A stretch of 64,000 bases of DNA from Maritimibacter alkaliphilus (lineage in GTDB: Bacteria > Pseudomonadota > Alphaproteobacteria > Rhodobacterales > Rhodobacteraceae). A model generated the notes under the pieces. It was not told the origin of the DNA and made no database searches. It saw nothing but the letters and a program-made list of their open reading frames with translations. Below, piece after piece: positions 46,587 to 57,207 of this stretch; the stretch's first letter is position 1, and every line of letters begins with the position of its first letter. The stretch lies in the NCBI RefSeq assembly GCF_019801605.1, contig NZ_JAHVIT010000002.1, forward strand, positions 1,612,001 through 1,676,000. Reading direction: 5' to 3'. The position numbers and the translations under genes were made by a program.

Positions 46587-46661
46587 TGGCAGCCCGTAGG
46601 GGAATCGAACCCCTCTTTCCAGGTTGAAAACCTGGCGTCCTAACCGATAGACGAACGGGCC
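46587..46661 (-). tRNA. tRNA-Glu (TTC), copy 1
   Basis: Read on the minus strand, 75 bases begin GGCCCGTTCGTCTATCGG and end with an encoded CCA. Acceptor, D, anticodon (loop centred on TTC) and T arms (GGTTCGATTCC) all pair. Identical to the copy at 47110-47184. No intron. Confidence 0.95.
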
Positions 46662-47109
46662 GCTCTTGGCGTGAGCGGTCTTCTATGAGAGCCGGCAGAC
46701 ATGCGCAAGAGGGAAGATGCGGCGGGATCGAAATTTCGCATCCTGGTGACGCAAGGACATGGCTGATGCGCGCGGACGGGGCTGTCTGAAGGGACGCGGC
46801 GCGTGACGTCGAGGCCTCGCCCCCGGACGCATGGACGGGGACCGTTTCGGTGGGGCCGATCCGCCCGCCTTGGAGGGGCCGCGTGTCAGGCGCTTCAGGT
46901 GGTGGGGCGCAGGCCCGAACGATCTGCTGCGCGCTTCGGTGTCTCGCTCAAGGTGACCCATGGCCCGCACGGGGCGCGCAGGGCAGGGGGCGGATCGGAT
47001 GAAATCAGACCGAGCGGGGGCGTCCGGGAGACCCTGCGGATGAAAGCGGATCAGGGACGGAGCGCAGGCGCGCCGCTGCCGTTCTGGTGCAGATTATGTC
47101 GGGGAAAAG
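46662..47109. other. 448-bp spacer between two tRNA-Glu genes
   Basis: No gene is supported; frames are chance open reading in GC-rich DNA. It should contain a promoter for copy 1, since the tRNAs point to the minus strand. Confidence 0.5.
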
Positions 47110-47184
47110 TGGCAGCCCGTAGGGGAATCGAACCCCTCTTTCCAGGTTGAAAACCTGGCGTCCTAACCGATAGACGAACGGGCC
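47110..47184 (-). tRNA. tRNA-Glu (TTC), copy 2
   Basis: 75 bases with the same sequence as copy 1 at 46587-46661, including the encoded CCA end and TTC anticodon. Immediate flanks share only short similarity (CTCTTGGYGTG), so the duplication is old or kept identical by gene conversion. Confidence 0.95.
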
Positions 47185-47328
47185 ACTCTTGGTGTGGGGC
47201 GGTGTTTAGGCAAAGCCGCGATCCGGCGCAAGGGGGAGAATGCGGTTTTCGCAGAAAATTCCCGGCGACCTAGCGGCAACGCGAGCGGCGCCGAAAATCC
47301 AAGGAAATCCGGGTGGTTACGAAGGCTG

Positions 47329-49077
47329 TCAGCCCTCGGAGGCCGGGGCTGCATCGTCGAGGCGCATCTGAACCGACTGCCGCCCGCCCCAATCGTTGAT
47401 CTCGATCTTCCCGGCGAGGTGGAATCGCCGCCCGTTGTGCCCTTCCAGTGCCGGCCCCAGCGGGCCATCGAAGGCGCCGAAGCAGATCGCGTCGAGCCGC
47501 GCGCCCATGCCGTCGCCGAATCCGATCTTCAGGTGGCTCTCGCCCACCCGCTTGGCAAAGCTGATCTTCACGTCCGGGAAGGCAAAGCGCGGCGCCGGGG
47601 CACCCTGTCCATAGGGGCCCGCCTGTTCCAGCTGCTGCACCAGTTCGACCGTGGCGGCGCCCGGCATCAGCAGGGCATCGACGCGCAGGTCGGCGGGGCC
47701 TGCTTCGCCCGCGCCCTGTTTCGCCAGCAGCTCGGCCAAGCGCGCCATGGCGGGCTCCAGCTGGTCACGGGCCACGGTCAGGCCCGCGGCCATCTTGTGC
47801 CCTCCGCCCTTGATCAGCAGCCCCTCGGCGGCCAGCTTCTGGATTGAGGCGCCAAGGTCCACACCGGCGATGGAGCGGCCCGAGCCCTTGCCCTCGTCCC
47901 CGTCGAGGCCGATCACCACGGCGGGGCGGTTGGTGGCCTCCTTGAGCCGCGAGGCGACGATGCCGACGACGCCGGGGTGCCAGCCTTCGCCCGCCGCCCA
48001 GACGAGCGGCGCGTCGAGGCCGCGTTCCTCGGCCTGTTCCATGGCCACGTCGCGGACGCGGTTCTCGATCTCGCGCCGCTCGCGGTTGAGCTGGTCCAGG
48101 CGTTCGGCCAGGGCCGCGGCCTCGTGCGGGTCGGTGGTGGCCAGCAGCCGTGCGCCGATGTCGGCCTTGCCGATCCGCCCGCCCGCGTTGACCCGCGGCC
48201 CCAGCAGGAAGCCGAGGTGATAGGAATTGGGCATGGCGTTCATCTTGGCCACGTCGGCCAGCGCTGCCAGCCCCACGCGGTCGCGCCGCGCCATGACCTT
48301 CAGGCCCTGCCGCACCAGCGCCCGGTTCACGCCGATCAGCGGCGCCACGTCGGCCACGGTGCCAAGCGCCACGAGGTCGAGCATCGCCATCAGGTCGGGG
48401 CCCTTGGCGCCCTCGTCGCGCATCTGGCGGTTGGCCTCCACCAGCATGAGGAAGACCACGGCGGCGGCGCAGAGATGCGCGAGCGCCCCGTCCTCGTCCT
48501 GCCGGTTCGGGTTCACACAGGCCACGCAGTCGGGCAGGGTCTCGCCGCCGAGGTGGTGGTCGAGGATGACCACGTCACAGCCCGCCGCCGCCACCGGCTC
48601 GTGGGACAGGGTCCCGCAGTCGACGCAGACGATCAGGTCATGCCGGCGGCCAAGCTCCTGCATGGCGGGCACGTTGGGGCCATAGCCCTCGTCGATCCGG
48701 TCGGGGATATAGAGCGTGGCCTCGCGGCCCATCTGGCGCAGCCAGTCGATCAGCAGCGCGGCCGAGGTGCCGCCGTCCACGTCATAGTCGGCAAAGACCG
48801 CGATCCGCTGGCGCTTCTTCACGGCAGCGAGGAAGCGCGCGGCGGCCTTTTCCATGTCGCGCAGAGACCGGGGATCGGGCAGCAGGGTGCCCAGCCTGGG
48901 CTCGAGGAAGGCTGCGGCCTTCTCGGGCGGCACGCCGCGCCGCGCCAGCACCTGGCACAGCGGGCGGGGCAGGGCGGTGACCTGCTCCATCGCCTCGGCC
49001 ATGCGGTCCACCTCGGCCCCCGGGCCGACCCAGCGGCGGCCCGTGAGCGAGGCGGAGATGCCGAGGAAATCCGACAA
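47329..49077 (-). CDS. recJ: Single-stranded-DNA-specific exonuclease RecJ
   Basis: A 582-residue DHH-family 5'-3' exonuclease in recombination and mismatch repair. Motif I is VFADYDVDGG (about 94-103), then VDCGT (about 150), motif DHHLGG (about 167), and the DHHA1 motif KGGGHKMAAG near 470. The TTG at 49077 is used as start: it is 9 bases after the hom stop, has GAGG upstream, and gives the family N-terminus FLGISASLTGRRWVGP. A longer frame reading back into hom is spurious. Second gene of hom-recJ. Confidence 0.92.
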   Translation of the reverse strand: MSDFLGISASLTGRRWVGPGAEVDRMAEAMEQVTALPRPLCQVLARRGVPPEKAAAFLEPRLGTLLPDPRSLRDMEKAAARFLAAVKKRQRIAVFADYDVDGGTSAALLIDWLRQMGREATLYIPDRIDEGYGPNVPAMQELGRRHDLIVCVDCGTLSHEPVAAAGCDVVILDHHLGGETLPDCVACVNPNRQDEDGALAHLCAAAVVFLMLVEANRQMRDEGAKGPDLMAMLDLVALGTVADVAPLIGVNRALVRQGLKVMARRDRVGLAALADVAKMNAMPNSYHLGFLLGPRVNAGGRIGKADIGARLLATTDPHEAAALAERLDQLNRERREIENRVRDVAMEQAEERGLDAPLVWAAGEGWHPGVVGIVASRLKEATNRPAVVIGLDGDEGKGSGRSIAGVDLGASIQKLAAEGLLIKGGGHKMAAGLTVARDQLEPAMARLAELLAKQGAGEAGPADLRVDALLMPGAATVELVQQLEQAGPYGQGAPAPRFAFPDVKISFAKRVGESHLKIGFGDGMGARLDAICFGAFDGPLGPALEGHNGRRFHLAGKIEINDWGGRQSVQMRLDDAAPASEG

Positions 49078-49085
49078 ACCGGGCC

Positions 49086-50381
49086 TCAGACCTGTTCGAT
49101 CCGCAGGGTGACCGGGCCCGAGACCACCACGCCGGTGGCCTGCATCGCCTCGATCGCGCGGTCGAGATCGTTGCGCAGGCACTTGTGGGTCACGATCAGC
49201 ACCGGGGCGCAGGCGTTGTCATGATCGTACTGGCGCAGCCGGTGGATCGAGATGCCCTCGCTGCCAAGCGCGGTGGCCACCTTGGCGAGCGCGCCGGGTT
49301 TGTCCTGCAGCATCATGCGCAGGTAGTAGGGCGCGGCCGAGACCGAGCGTGCGGGCGTGGCGGCCTCCAGCGAAGCGGCGGGCTGACCGAAGACCGGCAG
49401 GCGGAAGCCGCGCGCGATGTCGCAGATGTCGGACAGCACGGCCGAGGCGGTCGGGCCTTCACCGGCGCCGGCGCCGCGCAGGACGATCTGGCCGACGGCG
49501 TCGCCTTCCAGCACCACCATGTTGGTGCCGCCTTCCAGCTGCCCCAGCGGCGAGGAGGCGGGCACGAGGCAGGGCGCCATGCGCTGTTCCAGCCCGCGGC
49601 CGGTCTTGCGGCTCACCCCCAGCAGCTTGATGCGATAGCCCATGTCGGCGGCCTGACGGATGTCGTCGATGGTGATCTCGCCGATGCCTTCCAGCTCCAT
49701 GTCGTCAAAGGCAACCTGCGTGCCATAAGCGACGGATGCGAGGATCGCCAGCTTGTGGCCCGCGTCGATGCCGCCCACGTCAAGCTCGGGATCGGCCTCC
49801 AGATAGCCCAGCTGGCGGGCCTCCTCGAAGACGTCCTCGTAGGGCAGGCCCGCGCTTTCCATCCGGGTCAGGATGTAGTTGCAGGTGCCGTTCATGACAC
49901 CCATGACGCGGGTGATCTCGTTCCCGGCCAGCCCTTCGAGCAACGATTTCACGACGGGGATACCACCGGCGACGGCGGCCTCGTAGCGGATCACGCGGCC
50001 TTCGGCCTCGGCCAGCTCGGCCAGGGCCTGACCGTTCACGGCCAGCATCGCCTTGTTCGCGGTGACCACGTCCTTGCCGGCCTTCAGGGCGGCCTCGGTC
50101 GCGGCCTTGGCGGGGCCGTCGGCGCCGCCCATCAGCTCGACGAAGATGTCGACGTCGTCGCGCGTGGCGAGCTTCACGGGATCGTCTTCCCAGGCGTAAC
50201 CGGCGAGGGAGACGCCGCGGTCCTTGTCGCGGGTGCGGGCGGAGACGGCGGTGATGACGATCTCGCGGCCCGTGCGGGCGGTCAGCATGGCGGCCTGCCG
50301 GCGGATAATGCGGACGACGCCAACGCCCACGGTGCCGAGGCCGGCGATCCCGAGGCGGAGCGGTGCGGCGGTCTGGCTCAT
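49086..50381 (-). CDS. hom: Homoserine dehydrogenase
   Basis: A 431-residue NAD(P)-dependent enzyme of threonine and methionine synthesis that reduces aspartate semialdehyde. The Rossmann motif is GIAGLGTVGVGVV (about residues 11-23). VTANKAMLA near 106, EAAVAGGIPVVKSL near 133 and GYLEADPELDVGGIDAGHKLAIL near 192 (catalytic Lys and Asp) are diagnostic. A C-terminal ACT domain (about 345-420) suggests feedback by threonine. GGGAGAA precedes the ATG at 50381. Confidence 0.95.
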   Translation of the reverse strand: MSQTAAPLRLGIAGLGTVGVGVVRIIRRQAAMLTARTGREIVITAVSARTRDKDRGVSLAGYAWEDDPVKLATRDDVDIFVELMGGADGPAKAATEAALKAGKDVVTANKAMLAVNGQALAELAEAEGRVIRYEAAVAGGIPVVKSLLEGLAGNEITRVMGVMNGTCNYILTRMESAGLPYEDVFEEARQLGYLEADPELDVGGIDAGHKLAILASVAYGTQVAFDDMELEGIGEITIDDIRQAADMGYRIKLLGVSRKTGRGLEQRMAPCLVPASSPLGQLEGGTNMVVLEGDAVGQIVLRGAGAGEGPTASAVLSDICDIARGFRLPVFGQPAASLEAATPARSVSAAPYYLRMMLQDKPGALAKVATALGSEGISIHRLRQYDHDNACAPVLIVTHKCLRNDLDRAIEAMQATGVVVSGPVTLRIEQV

Positions 50382-50449
50382 GCTGTTCTCCCGATGTTCA
50401 GAGTGCGGTTTCGCCGGGGATAATCGGTTCGGGGGCGGCGTGCAACGCG

Positions 50450-50486
50450 GCTTTGAGGACAGCGCAGGGGGCGTTGCCCTCAAAGC
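50450..50486. repeat. Intergenic hairpin upstream of hom
   Basis: GCTTTGAGG (50450-50458) and CCTCAAAGC (50478-50486) are perfectly complementary with a 19-base loop that can itself pair partly. There is no U tract. It lies between the lipoprotein gene end and hom and might be a weak terminator for the lipoprotein gene. Confidence 0.4.
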
Positions 50487-50558
50487 GCGGGGTCTGGGCT
50501 GGATCAGGGCCGGATCGACGACAGAGCGGAAGCCGGATCGGGAGCGCCGATCGGGTGT

Positions 50559-50837
50559 TTATTCGGCCATCGTCCGGTTGCGCAGGCGGTCCGCCCGGGC
50601 GCGCAGTCCGGCGGCGCGGGCTTCCAACTGGGCCTGTGTCTCGGGCGTTGCGGTCTGCGCGGCGGCGGCGCCGACGAGGATACGCTCGACCGGCAGCACC
50701 TTCGGGTAGGGGGCGGCGGCGGCCTCGGGGCTGATCGTGCCCTCCAGCGCGGGGATCTCGGCACAGCCCGCCGTCAGCAGGCAGCCCGCCACGAGGGCAG
50801 GCAGAAGACGGGGGGAAGGGCGGTCAGCGCGGCGCAT
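50559..50837 (-). CDS. Small predicted lipoprotein
   Basis: A 92-residue protein with a lipoprotein signal: basic start, hydrophobic LLPALVAGCLLTAG and the lipobox LTAGC with Cys25. The mature part is about 67 residues with a helical C-terminus rich in Ala and Arg (AQLEARAAGLRARADRLRNR) that could form a coiled coil. Similar short lipoproteins occur in relatives; function unknown. No operon partner is evident, with hom about 180 bp downstream. Confidence 0.7.
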   Translation of the reverse strand: MRRADRPSPRLLPALVAGCLLTAGCAEIPALEGTISPEAAAAPYPKVLPVERILVGAAAAQTATPETQAQLEARAAGLRARADRLRNRTMAE

Positions 50838-50947
50838 GTCTGTTCATTGCCCCAAGCCCCGTCCGCTTGCAAGCGCGCAGAGGCGCCGGGCGGCCGCGCG
50901 CCGGATACCCGCTTGAACGCGCCGGGGGGGCAGGTAGAAAGGGCGCC

Positions 50948-51541
50948 ATGGCCCGCACCCAAGGTTCCTTCGCCGCCCAGACCGGCCCGCGCGTCCGCGC
51001 CGCGGCCCTGACGCTCTTTGCCCGTCAGGGCTATGCTGCCGTTTCCATGCGCCAGATCGCGGCGGAAGTGGGGATGCAGGTCGGCGGGCTCTACAATTAC
51101 GTCAGCGACAAGCAATCCCTGCTGATGGACCTGCTGACGGTCCACATGGAGGAGCTGCTGGCCGCGCTGGAGGCAGAGCCGCGCCCCGCCGATCCGGTGG
51201 CGGCGCTGGAGGGCTTCACCCGGTTCCACCTGCGCTTCCACTCCGCCCGGCCCGACGAGGTCTTCATCTCCTACATGGAGTTGCGCAACCTGACCGAGGA
51301 GAACTTTGCCACGCTCGAGGCGATGCGGGCCCGCTACGAGGCGCATCTGGAGGCGATCCTGTGTGCGGGGCAGGCGGCAGAGGCCTTCCAGATCACCGAT
51401 GCGCGGGTCAGCACCCGGGCGCTGATCGCCATGCTGACCGGTGTCACCACCTGGTATCGGCCCGGCGGCAAGCTGACGCTGGCGGAACTGGAAGAGATCT
51501 ATTGCGCCCTCGTGCTCGGCGCTGTAGGCGGGCGGCCCTGA
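50948..51541 (+). CDS. TetR/AcrR-family transcriptional regulator
   Basis: A 197-residue TetR-type repressor. The N-terminal DNA-binding domain (about 14-60) has ALTLFARQGYAAVSMRQIAAEVG and the characteristic GGLYNYVSDKQSLL. The C-terminal ligand domain (about 75-195) is the FadR/TetR_C-like type with EVFISYMELRNLTEEN. It lies in front of dnaG but has its own ATG 110 bases past the divergent lipoprotein start. Target and ligand are unknown. Confidence 0.88.
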   Translation: MARTQGSFAAQTGPRVRAAALTLFARQGYAAVSMRQIAAEVGMQVGGLYNYVSDKQSLLMDLLTVHMEELLAALEAEPRPADPVAALEGFTRFHLRFHSARPDEVFISYMELRNLTEENFATLEAMRARYEAHLEAILCAGQAAEAFQITDARVSTRALIAMLTGVTTWYRPGGKLTLAELEEIYCALVLGAVGGRP

Positions 51542-51605
51542 CCGGACCCAAGCGAGATCTCGCGCGGCTCTGGACAGACCCCGCCCCCGGACCGATATTC
51601 CCTGT

Positions 51606-53660
51606 ATGAGCCTGCCACCCGGATTCCTTGATGAACTGCGCACCCGCCTGAGCCTGAGCCAGGTCGTGGGCCGCAAGGTCATGTGGGATCAACGGAAATC
51701 GAACCAGGCCAAGGGCGACTGGTGGGCGCCGTGCCCCTTCCACCATGAAAAATCCGCGTCTTTCCATGTGGATGACCAGAAGGGCTTCTACTACTGCTTC
51801 GGGTGCCACGCCAAGGGCGACGCGATTTCCTTCGTCCGCGAGACTGAGAACACCGGCTTCATGGAGGCGGTGGAGATCCTCGCCCGCGAGGCCGGTCTCC
51901 AGATGCCCGAACGGGATCCCCAGGCGCAGAAGAAGGCTGACAAGCGCAGCCAGCTGGTCGAGGTGATGGAAGCCGCGGTCCAATATTACCGGATGCAGCT
52001 CTCCACCGGGGCCGCCACCGAGGCGCGCGCCTACCTCGAACGCCGCGGGCTGCGCGGCGAGGCCCTGCAACGGCACGAGATCGGCTTTGCGCCCAATGCC
52101 CGGCAAGGCGCCTTCCAGCATCTCACCGCCAAGGGGATTTCCCCCGATCTGATCGTCGAGGCCGGCATCTGCGCCAAGCCGGACGAGCCGGGCCGCAATG
52201 CCGCGCCCTATGACCGGTTCCGCGACCGGATCATGTTCCCGATCCGCGATGCCCGGGGCCGCTGCATCGCCTTCGGTGGTCGCGCGATGGACCCGAATGC
52301 CCGCGCCAAGTACCTGAATTCGCCGGAAACGCCACTCTTTGACAAGAGCCGCTCGCTGTACAACCACGGGCCCGCACGGGCCGCTGCGGGCAAGGGCCAG
52401 CCGGTCATCGTGGCCGAGGGCTACATGGACGTGATCGCGCTGGTTGAGGCGGGCTTCGGCGGGGCCGTGGCGCCGCTGGGGACGGCGGTGACGGAACACC
52501 AGCTCCAGATGCTCTGGCAGATGTCGTCGGAGCCGGTCGTCGCTCTGGACGGCGACGCCGCGGGTTTCCGCGCCGCGCTGCGGGTGATCGACCTTGCCCT
52601 GCCGCTGCTGGAGGCGGGCCGTGCCCTGCGCTTTGCCCTGATGCCCGAAGGCAAGGACCCCGACGACCTGATCAAGGCCGAGGGCGCCGAGGCCATGCAG
52701 AAGGTGCTGGAAGGCGCCCTGCCGATGGTCAACCTGCTCTGGCAGCGCGAAGTCGAGGGCAAGACCTTCGACAGCCCGGAACGGCGTGCCGCGCTCGACA
52801 AGACGCTGCGGCTGAAGCTGCAGCAGATCAAGGACACCTCGCTGCGCCGCCACTACGGCGATGCGATCTTCGACCTGCGCCAGGACCTCTTCAAGCGGCG
52901 CCGCGACGGCGACGGCCGCGGGGAGGGGGGCTTTGGCGGTGGGTTCAACGGGGGCGGGTTCAACGGCGGTGGCTTCAACGGAGGCGGTGGCTTCTCCGGC
53001 AAACGCGGGTCGCGCAAGCCGTGGTCGCCGGGCGGGCGCAACGTGGCGTTGCCGCCCACGGCCTCGACCAAGGCCTCGCCGCTGGCAATGGACGACGACA
53101 GCGTGCAGGAGCGCCTGCGCGAGGCGGTGATCCTCGCTGCGCTGATCCTGACGCCGGAGCTGGTGCTGGAGTTCGACATGCAGGTCGAGCGGATGAGCTG
53201 TTCAGACCCCCATCACGCCGCCCTGCGCCGCCTGATCCTGACCCATGCGGGTAACGGATCGGAGGCCCTGCAGGAGGCGATCGCCTATGAAATGGGCGCC
53301 CACGCGGTTGATTCCTTCTTGTCCAATCCCCATGTGGCGCTTACGCCCCCGGTGCGCCGCCGCGGGGATGTAGAGATCGCCCGCATGACGGTGGCCGAGG
53401 AACTGGCCAAGCTGTCCGCCCAGCATGGGCTGCGTGGCGAAATAGAAGAGGCGCTGGAAGAATTCGACGGCCCTGCGGACGAGACCCTGACCTATCGTCT
53501 GGGCGAGGCTGCACAGGCGCAAAATCGTGCGGCTCGCTCCATGCAGGAGGACAAGGCCGAGTACGACCTGGGTGCGAATGGCGCCCGAATCAACCGGGAA
53601 GAACGCAGTGCGCTGGATGCGCTGATGGAAACGATTCGCTTCACCAAGACGCGCAAGTGA
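51606..53660 (+). CDS. dnaG: DNA primase
   Basis: A 684-residue primase. The zinc finger has Cys43, His46, Cys64 and Cys67 (CPFHHEKS, then YYCFGC). The RNA polymerase/TOPRIM core includes FPIRDARGRCIAFGGRAM near 215 and VIVAEGYMDVIAL near 265, with EGYMDV the TOPRIM Glu motif and LDGDAAG near 315. Between core and helicase-binding domain is a low-complexity linker (about 438-465) of GGGFN-type repeats encoded by short direct repeats. The C-terminal DnaB-interacting domain covers about 500-684. It starts 65 bp after the TetR gene and is followed by rpoD, as in E. coli. Confidence 0.96.
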   Translation: MSLPPGFLDELRTRLSLSQVVGRKVMWDQRKSNQAKGDWWAPCPFHHEKSASFHVDDQKGFYYCFGCHAKGDAISFVRETENTGFMEAVEILAREAGLQMPERDPQAQKKADKRSQLVEVMEAAVQYYRMQLSTGAATEARAYLERRGLRGEALQRHEIGFAPNARQGAFQHLTAKGISPDLIVEAGICAKPDEPGRNAAPYDRFRDRIMFPIRDARGRCIAFGGRAMDPNARAKYLNSPETPLFDKSRSLYNHGPARAAAGKGQPVIVAEGYMDVIALVEAGFGGAVAPLGTAVTEHQLQMLWQMSSEPVVALDGDAAGFRAALRVIDLALPLLEAGRALRFALMPEGKDPDDLIKAEGAEAMQKVLEGALPMVNLLWQREVEGKTFDSPERRAALDKTLRLKLQQIKDTSLRRHYGDAIFDLRQDLFKRRRDGDGRGEGGFGGGFNGGGFNGGGFNGGGGFSGKRGSRKPWSPGGRNVALPPTASTKASPLAMDDDSVQERLREAVILAALILTPELVLEFDMQVERMSCSDPHHAALRRLILTHAGNGSEALQEAIAYEMGAHAVDSFLSNPHVALTPPVRRRGDVEIARMTVAEELAKLSAQHGLRGEIEEALEEFDGPADETLTYRLGEAAQAQNRAARSMQEDKAEYDLGANGARINREERSALDALMETIRFTKTRK

Positions 53661-53704
53661 TGACTTGGTGACGCAAATATAAAGAAAACGGGGTAAACGG
53701 GTGT

Positions 53705-53745
53705 GCGAATCGCGGATTCGCGTTATTGATTCGGATCATCGAATC
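53705..53745. promoter_or_regulatory. Cluster of four GANTC sites and two dyads upstream of rpoD
   Basis: GAATC at 53706-53710, GATTC at 53715-53719, GATTC at 53728-53732 and GAATC at 53741-53745. They form two adjacent inverted repeats: GCGAATC-GCG-GATTCGC (53705-53721) and GATTCG-GATCAT-CGAATC (53728-53745). GANTC is the methylation site of the alphaproteobacterial cell-cycle methyltransferase CcrM. The cluster lies in the 113-bp spacer between dnaG and rpoD and may regulate rpoD. Confidence 0.6.
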
Positions 53746-53773
53746 ATCCCGAGCCCGCTTTTAGGAGCACCGC

Positions 53774-55753
<1,980 letters not shown>

Positions 55754-55780
55754 GCCCGCCGGTCAACGGCAGAGATTTGA

Positions 55781-55808
55781 AAGGCGCGCGGCCCCCCGCG
55801 CGCCTTTT
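55781..55808 (+). terminator. rpoD terminator
   Basis: AAGGCGCGCGG and CCGCGCGCCTT form an 11-bp perfect stem with a 4-base loop, followed by TT, 28 bases after the rpoD stop. Confidence 0.85.
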
Positions 55809-56127
55809 GCTTTGCCGGGGGTGCTTTGCCCGTGTCACATTGCCTGTGCCCACCGCCGCGTCGCCCGCCCGAAGCGGGCAACGCCCACGAGCGCTCCGCA
55901 TGGCAGGGCGCGGCGCGCTGAGGTACCGTTTGGCGCGGGCCGGCCGCGACACTGCGTGCCTTTGGGCCGGCGTCCTGCGCTGATCTTGCACCGCATCGCG
56001 ACGTCAGGGTCCGGAATCCCTTACTGGCGTCCGGGCGAAAGACCTTGTTATCCCTTTTCCCGTCTCATGGCCTTGGAACGTTTTCGCCATCGGGACGTTA
56101 TTTTATCGAAGAACGAAGGGTGCGATT
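55809..56127. other. Region between rpoD terminator and the small secreted protein gene
   Basis: 319 bp without a recognised gene. The last 60 bases are AT-richer (GGGACGTTATTTTATCG near 56094) and should contain the promoter of the next gene. Confidence 0.5.
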
Positions 56128-56412
56128 ATGCGCAAGGCCATCATTTCTCTCACATTCGTCGCGGTCGCGGCGACTGCTTCCGCCGCCTATGCGGCCTATT
56201 CCGTAATTGACGGGTCCCACAATGATCTCGTCTCCCCCTCGGAATACTACGATCCCTCCGAACCGGTGCTGATCGAGGTCGCCCCCGAGGACCTCGGGCG
56301 CTGCGTGCTCACGATCGCGAATGTCTTCCAGCCGCCGGTTGAGGACAGCGCCGCCCTCCAGATGTCCTCGGACATGCCGCCCGCGCCGCCCGTGCGCTGC
56401 GTGGCGAAGTGA
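56128..56412 (+). CDS. Small exported protein of unknown function
   Basis: A 94-residue protein with a Sec signal peptide (MRKAIISLTFVAVAATASAAYA, cleavage after about residue 22) and a short mature part with two cysteines (GRCVLTIAN near 64 and the C-terminal VRCVAK), which could form a disulfide in the periplasm. There is no recognised family. It stands alone with an AT-rich upstream region. Confidence 0.6.
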   Translation: MRKAIISLTFVAVAATASAAYAAYSVIDGSHNDLVSPSEYYDPSEPVLIEVAPEDLGRCVLTIANVFQPPVEDSAALQMSSDMPPAPPVRCVAK

Positions 56413-56680
56413 TCTTCGCCAAGGTCTCGGCGCCGAGTTCTCCGCGCCGGGTTCTTTGGGCCGAGCTTACCATGCCATCGTTATCCCGGAGTTGACGCAG
56501 CCACGTGAATGGCTGCGCCTGTGTTGGCCCGGGTGACTTCGCCCCGTGGACGGGTGCGTGCCCCACGTGGGCTGCTTGCCCGCGGGGCAGGGGCCGAGCT
56601 AGGCTTCTGTTGATCGTCGCCCCGTTCCGGGCCCCCACAGTCCCCCTGAGTTCCAAAGCTGAGTTCCCAAAACAGGCAGC

Positions 56681-57103
56681 ATGGCCCACACCACCTTCAC
56701 GATCCCGACCCGAGGCGCCGGCCTCTACGAGTTCACCCGGCAGGTTGCGGACTGGGTCGGCGGGATCGATCCGGAGGAAGCGCTGCTGACGCTCTTCGTC
56801 CGCCATACCTCCGCCTCGCTCCTGATCCAGGAGAACGCCGACCCGGAAGTGCGCACCGATTTGACCGAGTTCTTCCACCGCCTCGTGCCGCCCTCCGATC
56901 ATCCCGCGATGTCCTATCTGACCCACACCTACGAGGGGCCGGACGACATGCCCGCCCATATCAAGGCGGCGCTCCTGCCGGTCAGCCTCTCGATCCCGGT
57001 CCGCGCCGGGCGGCTGAGCCTCGGCACATGGCAGGGCCTCTATCTCTTCGAGCATCGGCGTGCGCCCCATGCCCGTCAGGTCGCAGCACATCTAGGCCAC
57101 TGA
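56681..57103 (+). CDS. yjbQ: YjbQ family (UPF0047) protein
   Basis: A 140-residue protein of the YjbQ family, sometimes called secondary thiamine-phosphate synthase. The signature is HTSASLLIQENADPEVRTDL (about residues 44-63) with a conserved His and Asp. TFTIPTRGAGLYEFT at the start and GTWQGLYLFEHR near the end are also typical. Members form a trimer around a metal site; the physiological role is not settled. Separate from nrdR by 104 bp. Confidence 0.88.
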   Translation: MAHTTFTIPTRGAGLYEFTRQVADWVGGIDPEEALLTLFVRHTSASLLIQENADPEVRTDLTEFFHRLVPPSDHPAMSYLTHTYEGPDDMPAHIKAALLPVSLSIPVRAGRLSLGTWQGLYLFEHRRAPHARQVAAHLGH

Positions 57104-57144
57104 ATTCGGCACTACCCAAGGCTTCGTGGCTGTCCTATAGTCGC

Positions 57145-57153
57145 TGTGGATAA
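57145..57153 (-). promoter_or_regulatory. Consensus DnaA box upstream of nrdR
   Basis: TGTGGATAA on the plus strand is the complement of TTATCCACA, the consensus DnaA box. It lies 55 bases before the nrdR start, next to a GTTGGGG / CCCCACAAC dyad at about 57154-57174. One 9-mer match can occur by chance, but DnaA does control some nrd genes. Confidence 0.4.
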
Positions 57154-57207
57154 GTTGGGGCATAACCCCACAACGTGACGAGGCGGAAGTGAAAAGGGGA
57201 CCGGCTG

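Noticed and set aside
46587..47184. tRNA-Glu as attachment site of the mobile element
   Set aside because: No duplicated tRNA 3' fragment occurs at 20967 or 32907, and the element's recombinase is a serine type with its own inverted arms 14 kb away.
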